From an uncultured Coriobacteriaceae bacterium (GTDB lineage: Bacteria > Actinomycetota > Coriobacteriia > Coriobacteriales > Atopobiaceae): DNA of 53,634 bases. The notes under the pieces are model-generated. The model searched no databases and was not told the origin of the DNA. It saw nothing but the letters and a program-made list of their open reading frames with translations. Shown here piece after piece: positions 16,028 to 24,624 of this stretch; position 1 is the stretch's first letter; every line of letters begins with the position of its first letter. The stretch is from positions 1 through 53,634 of the forward strand of contig CADAQM010000011.1 of assembly GCA_902790135.1 (NCBI GenBank), read 5' to 3'. A program made the translations under genes and the position numbers.

Positions 16028-18553
16028 CTAAGCCTCCTGCCACATCATTAAACGAGATACGCGGACCTCCGCCGTATGCAACCGCTCGCGCATTGTCTTA
16101 AGCAGTTCGATTTCATACTCGGTGCTTGTCACTGCTTCAACTTTTTCTCGGAGGTCGGGATTCATATCTTCAATGTTGTTGATGATTTCGCCCATGAGAG
16201 CATGCAACCAGTTTTGGAATTGCTCTTCGTGAGCGGGTTCTACGATGGCCCTCCAGATCGTTACTCGTTGAGCTAGTTCCGCATTGTATAGAAGGACTAA
16301 TGGTGCTTTCCAAAGCTTGTTCTGATCGAAGGGATAGCGCACTTTTCTAATCTTGGAATTATTCGATTTAAAAGTTAGGCTCTTGTAATCAATAATGATT
16401 CTTTGAAGCTTTTCACGCTGTAATTCGCCAACCTCGCTCCCGCTGGTCACACATTCGAGCAGCTCTTTTCGGATGGCTTCAGATTGACCTTCCCAGTAGG
16501 TCTTTGAGTATCCCTCGGCCTCTTCAATAAGCTTTGTAACTGCCGAATCGAATTGAGCTTGCACTAGTCTGAGAAGGTCGTCTGATGCCTCTCGATCTGC
16601 AAAGTGATACGTTTCGACGCTTTCGGCACCAGCTTCTCTAGCTGCGTGGATGTCGCTAACGAGGCTCTTTGCGATTGCGGTGACACCGAGAATGTCTTTG
16701 GTGTCCCAGGCATTCTGTACTCGCGATCGCAAATTAGCCGTTATTGCTGCCTGCTTCCGTTCCGCGTCCTTTTGTTTTTCTTCAGCCCCCATCTCATACT
16801 GTTTTCGAGTAGTAATCTCACTCTCCCAATTGTTGAGAGCCTGCGACGTGATCGTTGAACTGTCTAAGCTCAGCTTGGCCCACTCATTCATTTTGGGAAG
16901 ATAACCGGTTATTGCATCGTCACTTGCCTTAAGTGATAGCTTTAGGAGACTGTCAAGTACGCTTTGACGACTTTTATCGAGTTCATCCTTATATAGCCTG
17001 TAGATATTCTCGGAGAGCTTAGCCTTACTCTCAAGACGAGCATCAGCATACTCAACTAGATCATGGAAAAGAGACCCAGACTGGAGGCTCTTATTGTATG
17101 CGGAATACTTCGAGGCGAATTCAATAATACCCTGTTCGATACCAAAAAGTCCGCTATTTGCCAGAATAATGTTTGGACAGTTCTCAGAGGCATGGACAAA
17201 CTTGACGCGAATTTGTTCGGGCAACAAATCATAGTCGAATAGCCGCACGTAATACTTATCTTCCGGATCCTCAAAACTATCCCTCAGGCGACGGAAGACC
17301 TTGTCATAGTGTCTTTCAGAGAAGATGCCATCAGTTTTAGCACCTAATCCGGCAATTGAGGAGACGAAAAAGATGCCTTGTGCATATAGGTTACGGGCTA
17401 TGACAGTATCCATAACCCAGTCTTCGTGTCCTGCGAAGCCATTCTCTGGGAGATCGGCATCGTCGGCTTTATTCACCACAATCATGGCAAAGCGTTCGTC
17501 AAGAGCGGGGATCTGACTGATTTCGTTATAAAGATCGGCATTATCGTTGCTATCAAGAGAGTCATAAATAGTTACATAGATGGGCAAACCATCGGACATC
17601 CCGCGCATAGCCTCCTGCAAGACGCGCGTATGGTCAACATTCGTGTTCGAGTTCGAGCCAGGAGTATCAAAAATCACTATCCGCTTACCGGAATCCCAGC
17701 CAGTTGCTTCCCCGAAGGGAACGCAAACTTCAATGAGATCTGAAAGGTATGGCTCGTCTGGCTTGCCTCTGTATGAGTTAATGACAGCGAGCACCTTGCG
17801 GACACGTTCGCACATATCGACGCTCTTGTCGGATTCTTTGGCTCGGATTTCTTCAAACAGCTTTCCACCCATATTGAGAGGGCTTACCTGTGTCCATCCT
17901 CTAGAGAAGGTGATTTGTATCGGTTCGTTTGCGTATTCAAACTTGATGAACGCTTGGTCTGGTTGTGCCGATCGCTCAATCTGGAACACTCTGGCAGTGA
18001 CGGGGCGGTCTCCGCTCGGAAGCAACTCAATGCCAATGAGGGCGTTGATGAAGCTAGATTTACCAGCGCTATAATTGCCGACAACGCATATGGGAATCAC
18101 GTCGCTCGACGCTTCGCGGAACTTTTTCAGCTTTTCTTGCGCGTCAGGGCTTCCGGCTACTTGACCTGCGATGATTGGAGAGACTCCCTCAAAGGTGTCT
18201 CGTATAAAAGGTAAAACATCTCTTGCATTTGACAAGAATCGGTTGCTCCGTTCGAGAACGATCTTGTCTTGGAGGTTGTCGGGCGAGTAAGAGCAAACAT
18301 CTTGGAGCTCGGCCCATTCGTCGTCAGGACCCTCAAACACTATCTGAAGCTCCTCCTCTTCGTCGGAGTACTCATCGAGGAGGATATCGATGATCTCGCG
18401 CGCCTTAAAGGGGAAGACGCCTTCGGTGAACTGTTTCTTTAGAAGGTTGCTGCTTTGGTTGCCCGCCTCGTCAATCGGGATCCACCCATCATCCCAAACA
18501 AGAAAGTCCGTACGGCGACGATAGGGGTCACTGATGATTTTGATCTTTGACAT
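16028..18553 (-). CDS. Dynamin-family large GTPase
   Basis: Protein of 841 aa. G1 is VGNYSAGKSSFINAL near residue 160, a Thr after SGDRPVTA serves as G2, G3 is FDTPGSNSN near 295, and G4 VVNKADD near 360. The remaining ~450 residues are almost wholly helical with long charged segments, as in the stalk of bacterial dynamin-like proteins. The first ~130 residues are an extra acidic domain. Bacterial dynamins remodel membranes, and some take part in phage defence. AAAGGA lies 8 bases before the ATG. It is the first gene of a four-gene minus-strand unit; the clearly lower GC content compared with the his region suggests acquisition. Confidence 0.85.
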   Translation of the reverse strand: MSKIKIISDPYRRRTDFLVWDDGWIPIDEAGNQSSNLLKKQFTEGVFPFKAREIIDILLDEYSDEEEELQIVFEGPDDEWAELQDVCSYSPDNLQDKIVLERSNRFLSNARDVLPFIRDTFEGVSPIIAGQVAGSPDAQEKLKKFREASSDVIPICVVGNYSAGKSSFINALIGIELLPSGDRPVTARVFQIERSAQPDQAFIKFEYANEPIQITFSRGWTQVSPLNMGGKLFEEIRAKESDKSVDMCERVRKVLAVINSYRGKPDEPYLSDLIEVCVPFGEATGWDSGKRIVIFDTPGSNSNTNVDHTRVLQEAMRGMSDGLPIYVTIYDSLDSNDNADLYNEISQIPALDERFAMIVVNKADDADLPENGFAGHEDWVMDTVIARNLYAQGIFFVSSIAGLGAKTDGIFSERHYDKVFRRLRDSFEDPEDKYYVRLFDYDLLPEQIRVKFVHASENCPNIILANSGLFGIEQGIIEFASKYSAYNKSLQSGSLFHDLVEYADARLESKAKLSENIYRLYKDELDKSRQSVLDSLLKLSLKASDDAITGYLPKMNEWAKLSLDSSTITSQALNNWESEITTRKQYEMGAEEKQKDAERKQAAITANLRSRVQNAWDTKDILGVTAIAKSLVSDIHAAREAGAESVETYHFADREASDDLLRLVQAQFDSAVTKLIEEAEGYSKTYWEGQSEAIRKELLECVTSGSEVGELQREKLQRIIIDYKSLTFKSNNSKIRKVRYPFDQNKLWKAPLVLLYNAELAQRVTIWRAIVEPAHEEQFQNWLHALMGEIINNIEDMNPDLREKVEAVTSTEYEIELLKTMRERLHTAEVRVSRLMMWQEA

Positions 18554-19090
18554 GCCGTATTCCTTTCACTACAAGAAGTGGGCCTTGGGGGTATGATGCA
18601 TGGCCCATCAGAATGCAAATAACGGGACGCATTAACTCTAGCCTAAGGTTAGGACTGCTTACGGCTCAAACGGCTTTAAGGCCTGGTTTGAGTCGTTAGC
18701 GAAGAGATTCAAGCTGTGCGCCTCCTTGTAGCGAGTAGCCTTTACCTTGCCCGCACAATTTACACGCCGCTTTATGGCCCGTGCCCCCGCCCGCACCGGG
18801 ATCATCCCCGGCGCGGGCGCATCAGGCCGACGTCCGCGTTCCAGGCGTACTTGCTCGCCATCTTCCGCATCTCTCGCGCGGGCCGAGTTCAAGATAGGGG
18901 AGCGGCGAGACACTAATTGCGTGCCACCGCGGACCGCGGAAACGCAAAGAAGTCTCGGCTAGTTAATGTCCGACCAAGCGTGTATAGTTTTTCGCCCACG
19001 CGTGAGCGCTGCTCAAACGGCTTCAGCCGGCGTCGGACGTATCTATAGGCTTCCATGTTGTAGCAGGTAAAACAGGAGACGGAGGATGCG
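18554..19090. other. Gene-poor 537-bp region with a direct repeat and a GC hairpin
   Basis: I see no supportable gene. It contains a 13-bp perfect direct repeat (GCTCAAACGGCTT at 18664-18676 and 19011-19023) and an imperfect GC hairpin at 18788-18819 without a T run. The left end holds the leader of the dynamin-like gene; no good -35/-10 pair is visible there. Confidence 0.5.
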
Positions 19091-19534
19091 ATGGAACTCA
19101 GCGATTTCAGCAATGACGAGATCAGGACGCTCAAGAGCGTGATGAGCACGTACGGCGAGAAGACGGTCGATCTTTCCGACCTGCCGACGTATGACGCCGA
19201 GGAGAAGGAGACCATCCTCCAGTTCCTCGCGGAGCTCGTGGTGCTCCCCGTGGTCCTGCGCGACGGCCGGTATACCGGTGACGATCTGGTGCCTTACACC
19301 GCCTCGGTCTCCGCCGCCGCGTTCAGCCCGGTCGGCAAGCATCCCGAGAGCGAGATCAGCCTCATCACCTACTCGCTCCACGTGGCGCAGATGGCCTACG
19401 ACCTCGGCGTTCACGATGCTGCCTCGGGCACTCTCTCCGCTGAGTGCCAGCAGCGGGTCACCGCGGAGGTGGAGGAGCTGTACGAGAGGAGCAAGAAGCT
19501 CTCCGAGTTCCACGACTGGCTCAAGGACCTGTAG
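19091..19534 (+). CDS. Hypothetical acidic protein
   Basis: Protein of 147 aa, soluble, mostly helical and acidic, without signal peptide or cysteine motif. It begins MELSDFSNDEIRTLKSVM and ends with a coiled-coil-like helix ELYERSKKLSEFHDWLKDL. GGAGG lies just upstream of the ATG. I do not recognise the family. Codon use is GC-rich like the core genes. A hairpin repeat separates it from the DUF3267 gene. Confidence 0.6.
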   Translation: MELSDFSNDEIRTLKSVMSTYGEKTVDLSDLPTYDAEEKETILQFLAELVVLPVVLRDGRYTGDDLVPYTASVSAAAFSPVGKHPESEISLITYSLHVAQMAYDLGVHDAASGTLSAECQQRVTAEVEELYERSKKLSEFHDWLKDL

Positions 19535-19546
19535 GAGCACCGGGCG

Positions 19547-19583
19547 GCTGGGGAAACAGGTGCCCGTCCCCTGTTTCCCCAGC
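19547..19583. repeat. Perfect 14-bp hairpin repeat
   Basis: Arms GCTGGGGAAACAGG (19547-19560) and its exact complement (19570-19583) surround a 9-base loop. There is no T run. It lies 13 bases after the upstream stop codon and could end that transcript. Related GGGGAC/GTCCCC-containing inverted repeats occur between other genes (see 41584-41682), so it may be a dispersed intergenic repeat. Confidence 0.55.
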
Positions 19584-19627
19584 AGCGCTATCATGGACGC
19601 GCGTGAGTCGCGTGAGAGAGGCAAAGA

Positions 19628-20269
19628 ATGGCAGTCAGCAAGGCGGAGCAGTCGCGCAAGCTCAGTGACGCGGAGAAGCGTCGCCTCGAGCGTGCCGAGC
19701 AGATAAGCGAGGAGCTCGTGTCGCAGGGTTACCGCAAGACCGACCTGACCATAGGTATCGTGCGGGCCAACGTCCTCACCTTCGTCATTGGCATCCCTGT
19801 CGTTGCCGTAGCGTTTGCCCTGTTCATGATGGTCAACGGGGCCGACGGTTTTGTCATTGGCGCCTTCTCCAATCCGCTTCTGCTTGTCGCCATGCTTGTT
19901 CTGGTCGTGGTACACGAGCTGATCCACGGCCTCACGTGGAGCCGCTTCACGCCAAACGGCATGGCTGACATAGAGTTTGGCTTCATGAAGGAGTTCCTCA
20001 CTCCCTACTGCACCTGCAAGGCTCCTCTGCCAAAGACGGGCTACATCATTGGCACGCTGGCGCCGGGCGTGTTGCTGGGAGTCGTGCCCACGATGGTTGC
20101 CATTGCCATGGGCTCGGTCCCGCTTTGGTTTCTGGGTATCGTCATGACCTTGTCCGCAGGTGGCGACGCTTTGATTGTGGCTCTCCTGCTGGGACATAGA
20201 TCCAACGCATCTGAGCAGCTCATATTTGACCATCCCACGCAGGCGGGATGCATCGTCTTCGAACGTTAG
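19628..20269 (+). CDS. DUF3267 membrane protein, putative zinc metallopeptidase
   Basis: Protein of 213 aa. After a charged N-terminus come about four to five hydrophobic helices. The second ends in VVVHELIHGLTW, an HExxH zincin motif (about residue 100), followed by a conserved-looking YCTCKAPLPKTGYIIGTLAPG. This combination is typical of DUF3267, which resembles site-2 (M50-type) proteases. The substrate is unknown. The ATG has GAGAGG upstream. The next gene (ADP-ribosylglycohydrolase) starts 8 bp after the stop, so the two are likely co-transcribed. Confidence 0.75.
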   Translation: MAVSKAEQSRKLSDAEKRRLERAEQISEELVSQGYRKTDLTIGIVRANVLTFVIGIPVVAVAFALFMMVNGADGFVIGAFSNPLLLVAMLVLVVVHELIHGLTWSRFTPNGMADIEFGFMKEFLTPYCTCKAPLPKTGYIIGTLAPGVLLGVVPTMVAIAMGSVPLWFLGIVMTLSAGGDALIVALLLGHRSNASEQLIFDHPTQAGCIVFER

Positions 20270-20277
20270 GACTTACC

Positions 20278-21099
20278 ATGGCTCACTCTCTGTCTATCAA
20301 CGTTTCCTTCATGCGCGAGCTCGTCTACGGCTCTGCCGTCGGCGATGCGCTGGGCGTCCCGTACGAGTTCAAGAGCCGCGGCTCGTTTACCTGCAAGGAC
20401 ATGGTGGGCTACGGCACGCACTACCAGCCCGCGGGCACCTGGTCCGACGACTCCTCCATGACGGTGGCAACCTGCGACAGCCTTGTGAGCTGCGGCTGCG
20501 TTGACCTGGACGACATGCTCGCGCGCTTCCGCGCCTGGATCTACGACGCTGCCTACACGGCCGGCGGCGACGTCTTCGACTATGGCAACACCACTGCCAA
20601 GGCACTGCGCCAGGGTCACGGCATGAGTGGCTCCTGGGACAGCGGCAACGGCTCGCTGATGCGCATCGCGCCTCTTGCGGCAACCGATGCCACCGACGAG
20701 GAGATCCGCGCAGTCTCCGCGATCACCCACGCCACCGAGGACTGCATGCGCTCCTGCGTGGATTTTGTCGCGCTGCTCAAGGGTGTACGCGGGCTCACCA
20801 AGGCCGAGGCTGATGCGTTGGTGCTTGGTGGCAAGGAGCCCATGGCGCGCGCGGACGTGCGCTCGGGCGGCTACGTCATCGACACGTACAACGCCGCTAT
20901 CTGGTGTTTTGCCACCACACAGAGCTATCGCGACTGCGTGATCGAGGCGGTCAACCTCGGCGAGGACACCGATACGACGGCATGCGTGGCTGGCGCACTG
21001 GCCGCTGCGTTCTACGGCATGGACGCCATCCCAGCCGAATGGATGGACACGCTCCAGGGCAAGGACGTGATCGAGGCCGCGCTCAAGGGGTCTGAGTAG
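20278..21099 (+). CDS. ADP-ribosylglycohydrolase (DraG family)
   Basis: Protein of 273 aa. Family motifs are clear: GSAVGDALGVPYEF near the N-terminus, GTWSDDSSMTVAT (metal-binding Asp pair with Ser) around residue 60, GNGSLMRIAPLA in the middle, and NLGEDTDTTACVAGALAAA (second metal site) near 230-245. Members remove ADP-ribose from proteins, nucleic acids or small molecules using two Mg ions. The ATG at 20278 has TTAGGA upstream; a longer in-frame start at 20248 overlaps the previous gene. With the NADAR-domain gene 13 kb away it is the second ADP-ribose-related gene in the accessory region. Convergent with the kinase gene (10 bp). Confidence 0.9.
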   Translation: MAHSLSINVSFMRELVYGSAVGDALGVPYEFKSRGSFTCKDMVGYGTHYQPAGTWSDDSSMTVATCDSLVSCGCVDLDDMLARFRAWIYDAAYTAGGDVFDYGNTTAKALRQGHGMSGSWDSGNGSLMRIAPLAATDATDEEIRAVSAITHATEDCMRSCVDFVALLKGVRGLTKAEADALVLGGKEPMARADVRSGGYVIDTYNAAIWCFATTQSYRDCVIEAVNLGEDTDTTACVAGALAAAFYGMDAIPAEWMDTLQGKDVIEAALKGSE

Positions 21100-21109
21100 C
21101 GCTCACTTA

Positions 21110-21967
21110 CTATGCCACCGGCGCCCCGTGACCCCAAGAGCCATCGCTCTCGCAGGCACGGGCTGCCGCGGTGGCTGCAAAGGCCAGCGACTGCTCGATG
21201 CGGTCGGACCCCTCCACACCCTGCTTGGTCAGGTCAAACCAGCTCACGATAAAGCCCGTGAGGAAGGTGTCGCCCGCCGCCATGGTGTCCACGAGGTGCT
21301 CGACGGGGGCGGGAGCCTGTCGGTAGAGACGCTCGCCGTCAAAGCCGATGGCTCCCTCGGCCCCACGCGTCGCGTTGGCGTATCTGGGTCCGAGCTCCAC
21401 GACTCGGTGCAGGTGCTCGATGGTCTCCTGCTCGCTCATCTCGCTGCAGGACATGAAGGCAAAGTCCACGAGCGAGGCAATCTGCTCGTAGTACTCCCAG
21501 CTCGAGTCGTCGGAGAAGTCGAAGGAGATGGGCACGCCCGCCTTGTGGATCTTGGGTAGCTGGCGCTCGGTGAAGCAGTAGTTGCCCGTGTGCACCACGT
21601 CAAACTGCTTGATGTAAGCCAGGTCAAAGCGGTCGAGCACATAGCTCGTCTCGCCGCGAATGCCGCCCCCGTTGGAGCCTAGGAACACACGGTCGCCGTC
21701 CACCAGCGTCACGCGGGCGGCTCCGTTTGGCCCCAGAAGCTGCTTGCACTTGATCAGCTCGATGCCCTCCTCCTCGAGCGAGGTGATCACGTGCTCAGCC
21801 GCCGCGTCACTGCCGAAGTAGCCCATGTAGGCACTCCTCTCGGCTCCGCAACGCTTGGCCGCCACGGCAAAGTTTACCGCGTTGCCGCCCGGGTACATGG
21901 TGCCCGTGTGCTCGTAGATGTCCACCACGTTGTCGCCAAAGCCCAGGACGCTCACCTTGCGTGCCAT
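21110..21967 (-). CDS. frlD: PfkB-family sugar kinase, probable fructoselysine 6-kinase
   Basis: Protein of 285 aa of the ribokinase/PfkB family: YPGGNAVNFAVAAKRCG near residue 25 and the anion-hole/catalytic signature DTMAAGDTFLTGF near 230 with the catalytic Asp. It would phosphorylate a fructosamine such as fructoselysine at C6 with ATP. The start is the ATG at 21967, 6 bases after GAGGAG; the ATG two codons upstream overlaps that site. It is the last gene of the minus-strand operon and lies 34 bp after the FrlB-like gene, whose product would cleave the phosphorylated compound. The substrate is inferred from that partnership. Confidence 0.8.
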   Translation of the reverse strand: MARKVSVLGFGDNVVDIYEHTGTMYPGGNAVNFAVAAKRCGAERSAYMGYFGSDAAAEHVITSLEEEGIELIKCKQLLGPNGAARVTLVDGDRVFLGSNGGGIRGETSYVLDRFDLAYIKQFDVVHTGNYCFTERQLPKIHKAGVPISFDFSDDSSWEYYEQIASLVDFAFMSCSEMSEQETIEHLHRVVELGPRYANATRGAEGAIGFDGERLYRQAPAPVEHLVDTMAAGDTFLTGFIVSWFDLTKQGVEGSDRIEQSLAFAATAAARACESDGSWGHGAPVA

Positions 21968-22001
21968 GCCCATCTCCTCTCGTCAGACGCCTGCTAGTCT
22001 G

Positions 22002-22976
22002 CTAGTACTTTTCGATGCCCATGTAGCGACGGATGGACGGGTCGTGGTCAAACACGCGACCGCGAGCCGCGCGCAGCTCGACGTTCATGTAGTAGACCAT
22101 GATGGGCTCGAGGTAGGCCCGCACGCGCTCGTCCACGCGGTCCATGCCGTAGGCCAGCGCGTCGAGCACCAGGTAGCTGTCGGTGTGCGTCTCGATGAAG
22201 GCCAGTGCGCGCTCGTCCTCCACGCGCGAGGGGCCGCTGCTCATCTGCAAGAAGTACAGCACGCCCGGCTCGGTGCACTCGAAGGGCCCGTGGAAGTACT
22301 CGGCGGAGTGGATGTAGGCGCAGTTCTGCCACTGCATCTCCATCAGCGAGCAGATGGCAAAGCCGTAGGTCTGCGCGAAGTTGGCCCCCGAGCCCAGGAT
22401 GTAGAAGAAGTCGTGCTTGCGGCAGGCGTCAGCAAAGGTCTCGCAGAGCTCGGCGCGCACCTTCTCGCGGGCGTGGACGATGATGTCGTCCAGCTCGTCT
22501 ATGCCCTGGTAGAGGGCATCGTATGCCACGTAGCCCTCCTGCGCCTGGATGAGCTCGGCACAGACCATCAGCGCCTGCGCGGCGTCGAGGTCGCGCTGCG
22601 GGGTTTCGTCGTTCCAGTCGTAGACGAAGCAGTCCCACGCGGGGTCGTCCACGGGCGTGTCGGCCATGGAGGTCATGGCAAAGATGTAAGCCCCACGGGA
22701 GGCGGCCAGCTTGCAAGCCTCTACGACCTCGGGCGTGCCGCCGGAGTGGCTGAGGGCCACCACCATGCTGTGCTCGCCCAGGCGCTTGGGCGTGGCCACG
22801 GTCAGCTCGCGCGCCGTGAGCGCGTGGCTCTCGATGGACGCGGACTCGGTCCTGAGCATGTAGTCTGCCGGCATGAGGTCGATCAGCGAGCCGCCGCATC
22901 CGATCCAAAAGACCTGCTCGATGGTGCCCTTCTGGGCCAGGGCTTTGGCGACGGCCTCGCGTGCGTTGATATGCAT
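22002..22976 (-). CDS. frlB: SIS-domain deglycase, FrlB-like (fructosamine-6-phosphate)
   Basis: Protein of 324 aa with two SIS sugar-isomerase folds: FWIGCGGSLIDLMPA and VALSHSGGTPEVVEA in the first, YILGSGANFAQTYGF and IHSAEYFHGPFE in the second. The EYFHGPFE stretch carries the Glu and His that serve as acid/base in the FrlB/FraB deglycases. It would split fructoselysine-6-phosphate or a related compound into glucose-6-phosphate and an amino acid. ATG 22976 follows GGGAGG, so I prefer it to an upstream ATG at 23015. It lies 84 bp after the ABC ATPase gene and 34 bp before the kinase gene. Confidence 0.8.
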   Translation of the reverse strand: MHINAREAVAKALAQKGTIEQVFWIGCGGSLIDLMPADYMLRTESASIESHALTARELTVATPKRLGEHSMVVALSHSGGTPEVVEACKLAASRGAYIFAMTSMADTPVDDPAWDCFVYDWNDETPQRDLDAAQALMVCAELIQAQEGYVAYDALYQGIDELDDIIVHAREKVRAELCETFADACRKHDFFYILGSGANFAQTYGFAICSLMEMQWQNCAYIHSAEYFHGPFECTEPGVLYFLQMSSGPSRVEDERALAFIETHTDSYLVLDALAYGMDRVDERVRAYLEPIMVYYMNVELRAARGRVFDHDPSIRRYMGIEKY

Positions 22977-23060
22977 GATGCCTCCCGTATTGTTGCGTAT
23001 GCTGAGACTGGCCACCCGTGGGCGGCTCGTTCTGACTGGTGCCTGACGGTGCGACCGCTG

Positions 23061-23801
23061 CTAGCCGTTGCGGTAGCGGCTGAGGAAGTCTGTGGTGCGC
23101 TGGTGCTTGGGATTGCCGAACAGCTGCTCCGGTGGCCCCTCCTCCACGATGACGCCCTGGTCCATGAAGACCACGCGCGTGGAGATGTCGCGTGCGAAGA
23201 GCATCTCGTGCGTCACGATCACCATGGTCATGCCCTCGTTGGCCAGCTCCTTGATGACCTCGAGCACCTCGCCGACCATCTCGGGGTCAAGCGCGGAGGT
23301 GGGCTCGTCGAAGAGGATGACGTCAGGTTGCATGCACAGGGCTCGCGCGATGGCCACGCGTTGCTTCTGGCCGCCGGACAGCTGCGCAGGCTTGGCGTTC
23401 TGGTAGGCGTACATGCCCACCTGGCGCAGGTACTTCTTGGCCCGCGCCTCCGCCTCCTCCTTGCTGCCCTTGCGCACCACCTCGACGCCCACCATGCAGT
23501 TCTTGAGCACGGTCATGTTGTTGAAGAGGTTGAAGCTCTGGAACACCATGCCCACCTGCGCGCGGAAGGCGCTCTTGTCCTTGGGCGCGTAGGAGATCGG
23601 CCGCCCCTCGAAGTAGATGGTGCCGGCGCTGGGCTCCTCGAGCATGTTGATGCAGCGTAGAAGCGTCGACTTGCCCGAGCCGGACGATCCGATAATGCTG
23701 ATGACCTCACCCTTGTTGACGGAGAAGTCGATGTCGCGAAGCACCTCGTGGGCGCCGAAGCTCTTGCCCAGATGCTCGACTCTGAGAATCGCGTCAGCCA
23801 T
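23061..23801 (-). CDS. Polar amino-acid-type ABC transporter ATPase
   Basis: Protein of 246 aa, the normal length of GlnQ/HisP-type ATPases. Walker [11 protein letters not shown]-loop VFQSFNLF, signature [15 protein letters not shown] and Walker [15 protein letters not shown] are all intact, with the switch His in VIVTHEM. It energises import by the permease encoded directly upstream; its ATG abuts the permease stop codon and GGAGGTG lies inside the permease end. Together with the binding protein it probably imports the amino-sugar conjugate handled by the FrlB- and FrlD-like enzymes. Confidence 0.92.
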   Translation of the reverse strand: MADAILRVEHLGKSFGAHEVLRDIDFSVNKGEVISIIGSSGSGKSTLLRCINMLEEPSAGTIYFEGRPISYAPKDKSAFRAQVGMVFQSFNLFNNMTVLKNCMVGVEVVRKGSKEEAEARAKKYLRQVGMYAYQNAKPAQLSGGQKQRVAIARALCMQPDVILFDEPTSALDPEMVGEVLEVIKELANEGMTMVIVTHEMLFARDISTRVVFMDQGVIVEEGPPEQLFGNPKHQRTTDFLSRYRNG

Positions 23802-24560
23802 CTATGCCACCTCCGCCTCGGTGTCAGTGACCAGCTCGTAGTCGCGCGCGCCATCCAGGCGGCGCTCCATGATCGCCAGCAGGCGAGAGGTCACGAAGGT
23901 CAGGAACAGATAGATCATCGAGATGATGAAGAAGGTCTCGAAGAAGCGGTAGTACGCGCTCGACACGCCGCGGCCGATGAAGTACAGCTCGGTGACAGAG
24001 ATGACGTTGAGGACCGAGGTGTCCTTGATTGACGAGATGAACATGTTGCCGATCTGCGGGATCAGGTTGCGGAAGGCCTGGGGAATGATGACCCGCGTCA
24101 TGGCCTGCACGTGCGTGAAGCCGATGGCGTAGGCGCCCTCGAGCTGCCCGGGATCGATGCCGGTGATGGCGCCGCGGACCGACTCGGCCATGTAGGCGCC
24201 GGTGTTGAGCGACAGCACGAGCACGCCCGAGACAAACGGGTTGAGATCGATGCCGTACGCCTGCGCGGAGCCGTAGTAAATGACCATGGCCTGGACCATC
24301 ATCGGCGTGCCGCGGAAGACCTCGACGTACACGGCGACAAGGCCCTTGAGCACCTTGACGAGTACGCGCGAGATGGGGGAGGAGTGCTTGTCCACTGTGA
24401 TGCTCTGCACGATGCCCACCAGGAAGCCGAGCAGGCATCCCAGCACGGTGCCGGCAAAGGCCAGCTCCAGCGTGGTGATGGTGCCCTTTACGAACTGGGG
24501 GCCAAAGTTATCGAGGAGGAACGACACCCATCCGGTGAACGAGGTTGGTGATGTGCCCAT
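23802..24560 (-). CDS. Polar amino-acid-type ABC transporter permease
   Basis: Protein of 252 aa with about five membrane helices of the HisM/GlnP type. The family signature is present: EVFRGTPMMVQAMVIYYG and later YAIGFTHVQAMTRVIIPQAFRNLIPQIGN, the EAA loop that docks the ATPase. It is preceded by the binding-protein gene with a hairpin terminator in between, and followed without a gap by the ATPase gene. AAAGGAA precedes the ATG. Confidence 0.92.
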   Translation of the reverse strand: MGTSPTSFTGWVSFLLDNFGPQFVKGTITTLELAFAGTVLGCLLGFLVGIVQSITVDKHSSPISRVLVKVLKGLVAVYVEVFRGTPMMVQAMVIYYGSAQAYGIDLNPFVSGVLVLSLNTGAYMAESVRGAITGIDPGQLEGAYAIGFTHVQAMTRVIIPQAFRNLIPQIGNMFISSIKDTSVLNVISVTELYFIGRGVSSAYYRFFETFFIISMIYLFLTFVTSRLLAIMERRLDGARDYELVTDTEAEVA

Positions 24561-24582
24561 ACGTGTTTCCTTTCACCGCAGG

Positions 24583-24610
24583 TAAAAGTGCCCGGGAGGT
24601 CCCGGGCACT
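24583..24610 (-). terminator. Intra-operon terminator between binding protein and permease
   Basis: On the minus strand a perfect 10-bp stem (AGTGCCCGGG arms, 24587-24596 and 24601-24610) with a 4-base loop is followed directly by TTTT (24583-24586 plus the last stem base). It lies 14 bases after the binding-protein stop. Such a partial terminator would give more binding protein than membrane components. Confidence 0.75.
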
Positions 24611-24624
24611 GGAAGGTCAAGCTG

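Noticed and set aside
18659..18913. Small minus-strand frame in the gene-poor region
   Set aside because: No ribosome-binding site, no recognisable motif, composition of random GC-rich DNA.
21918..23660. Plus-strand open frame opposite the FrlB/FrlD and ABC genes
   Set aside because: Shadow of verified genes, rich in Val-His-Ala-Asp runs, no motif.
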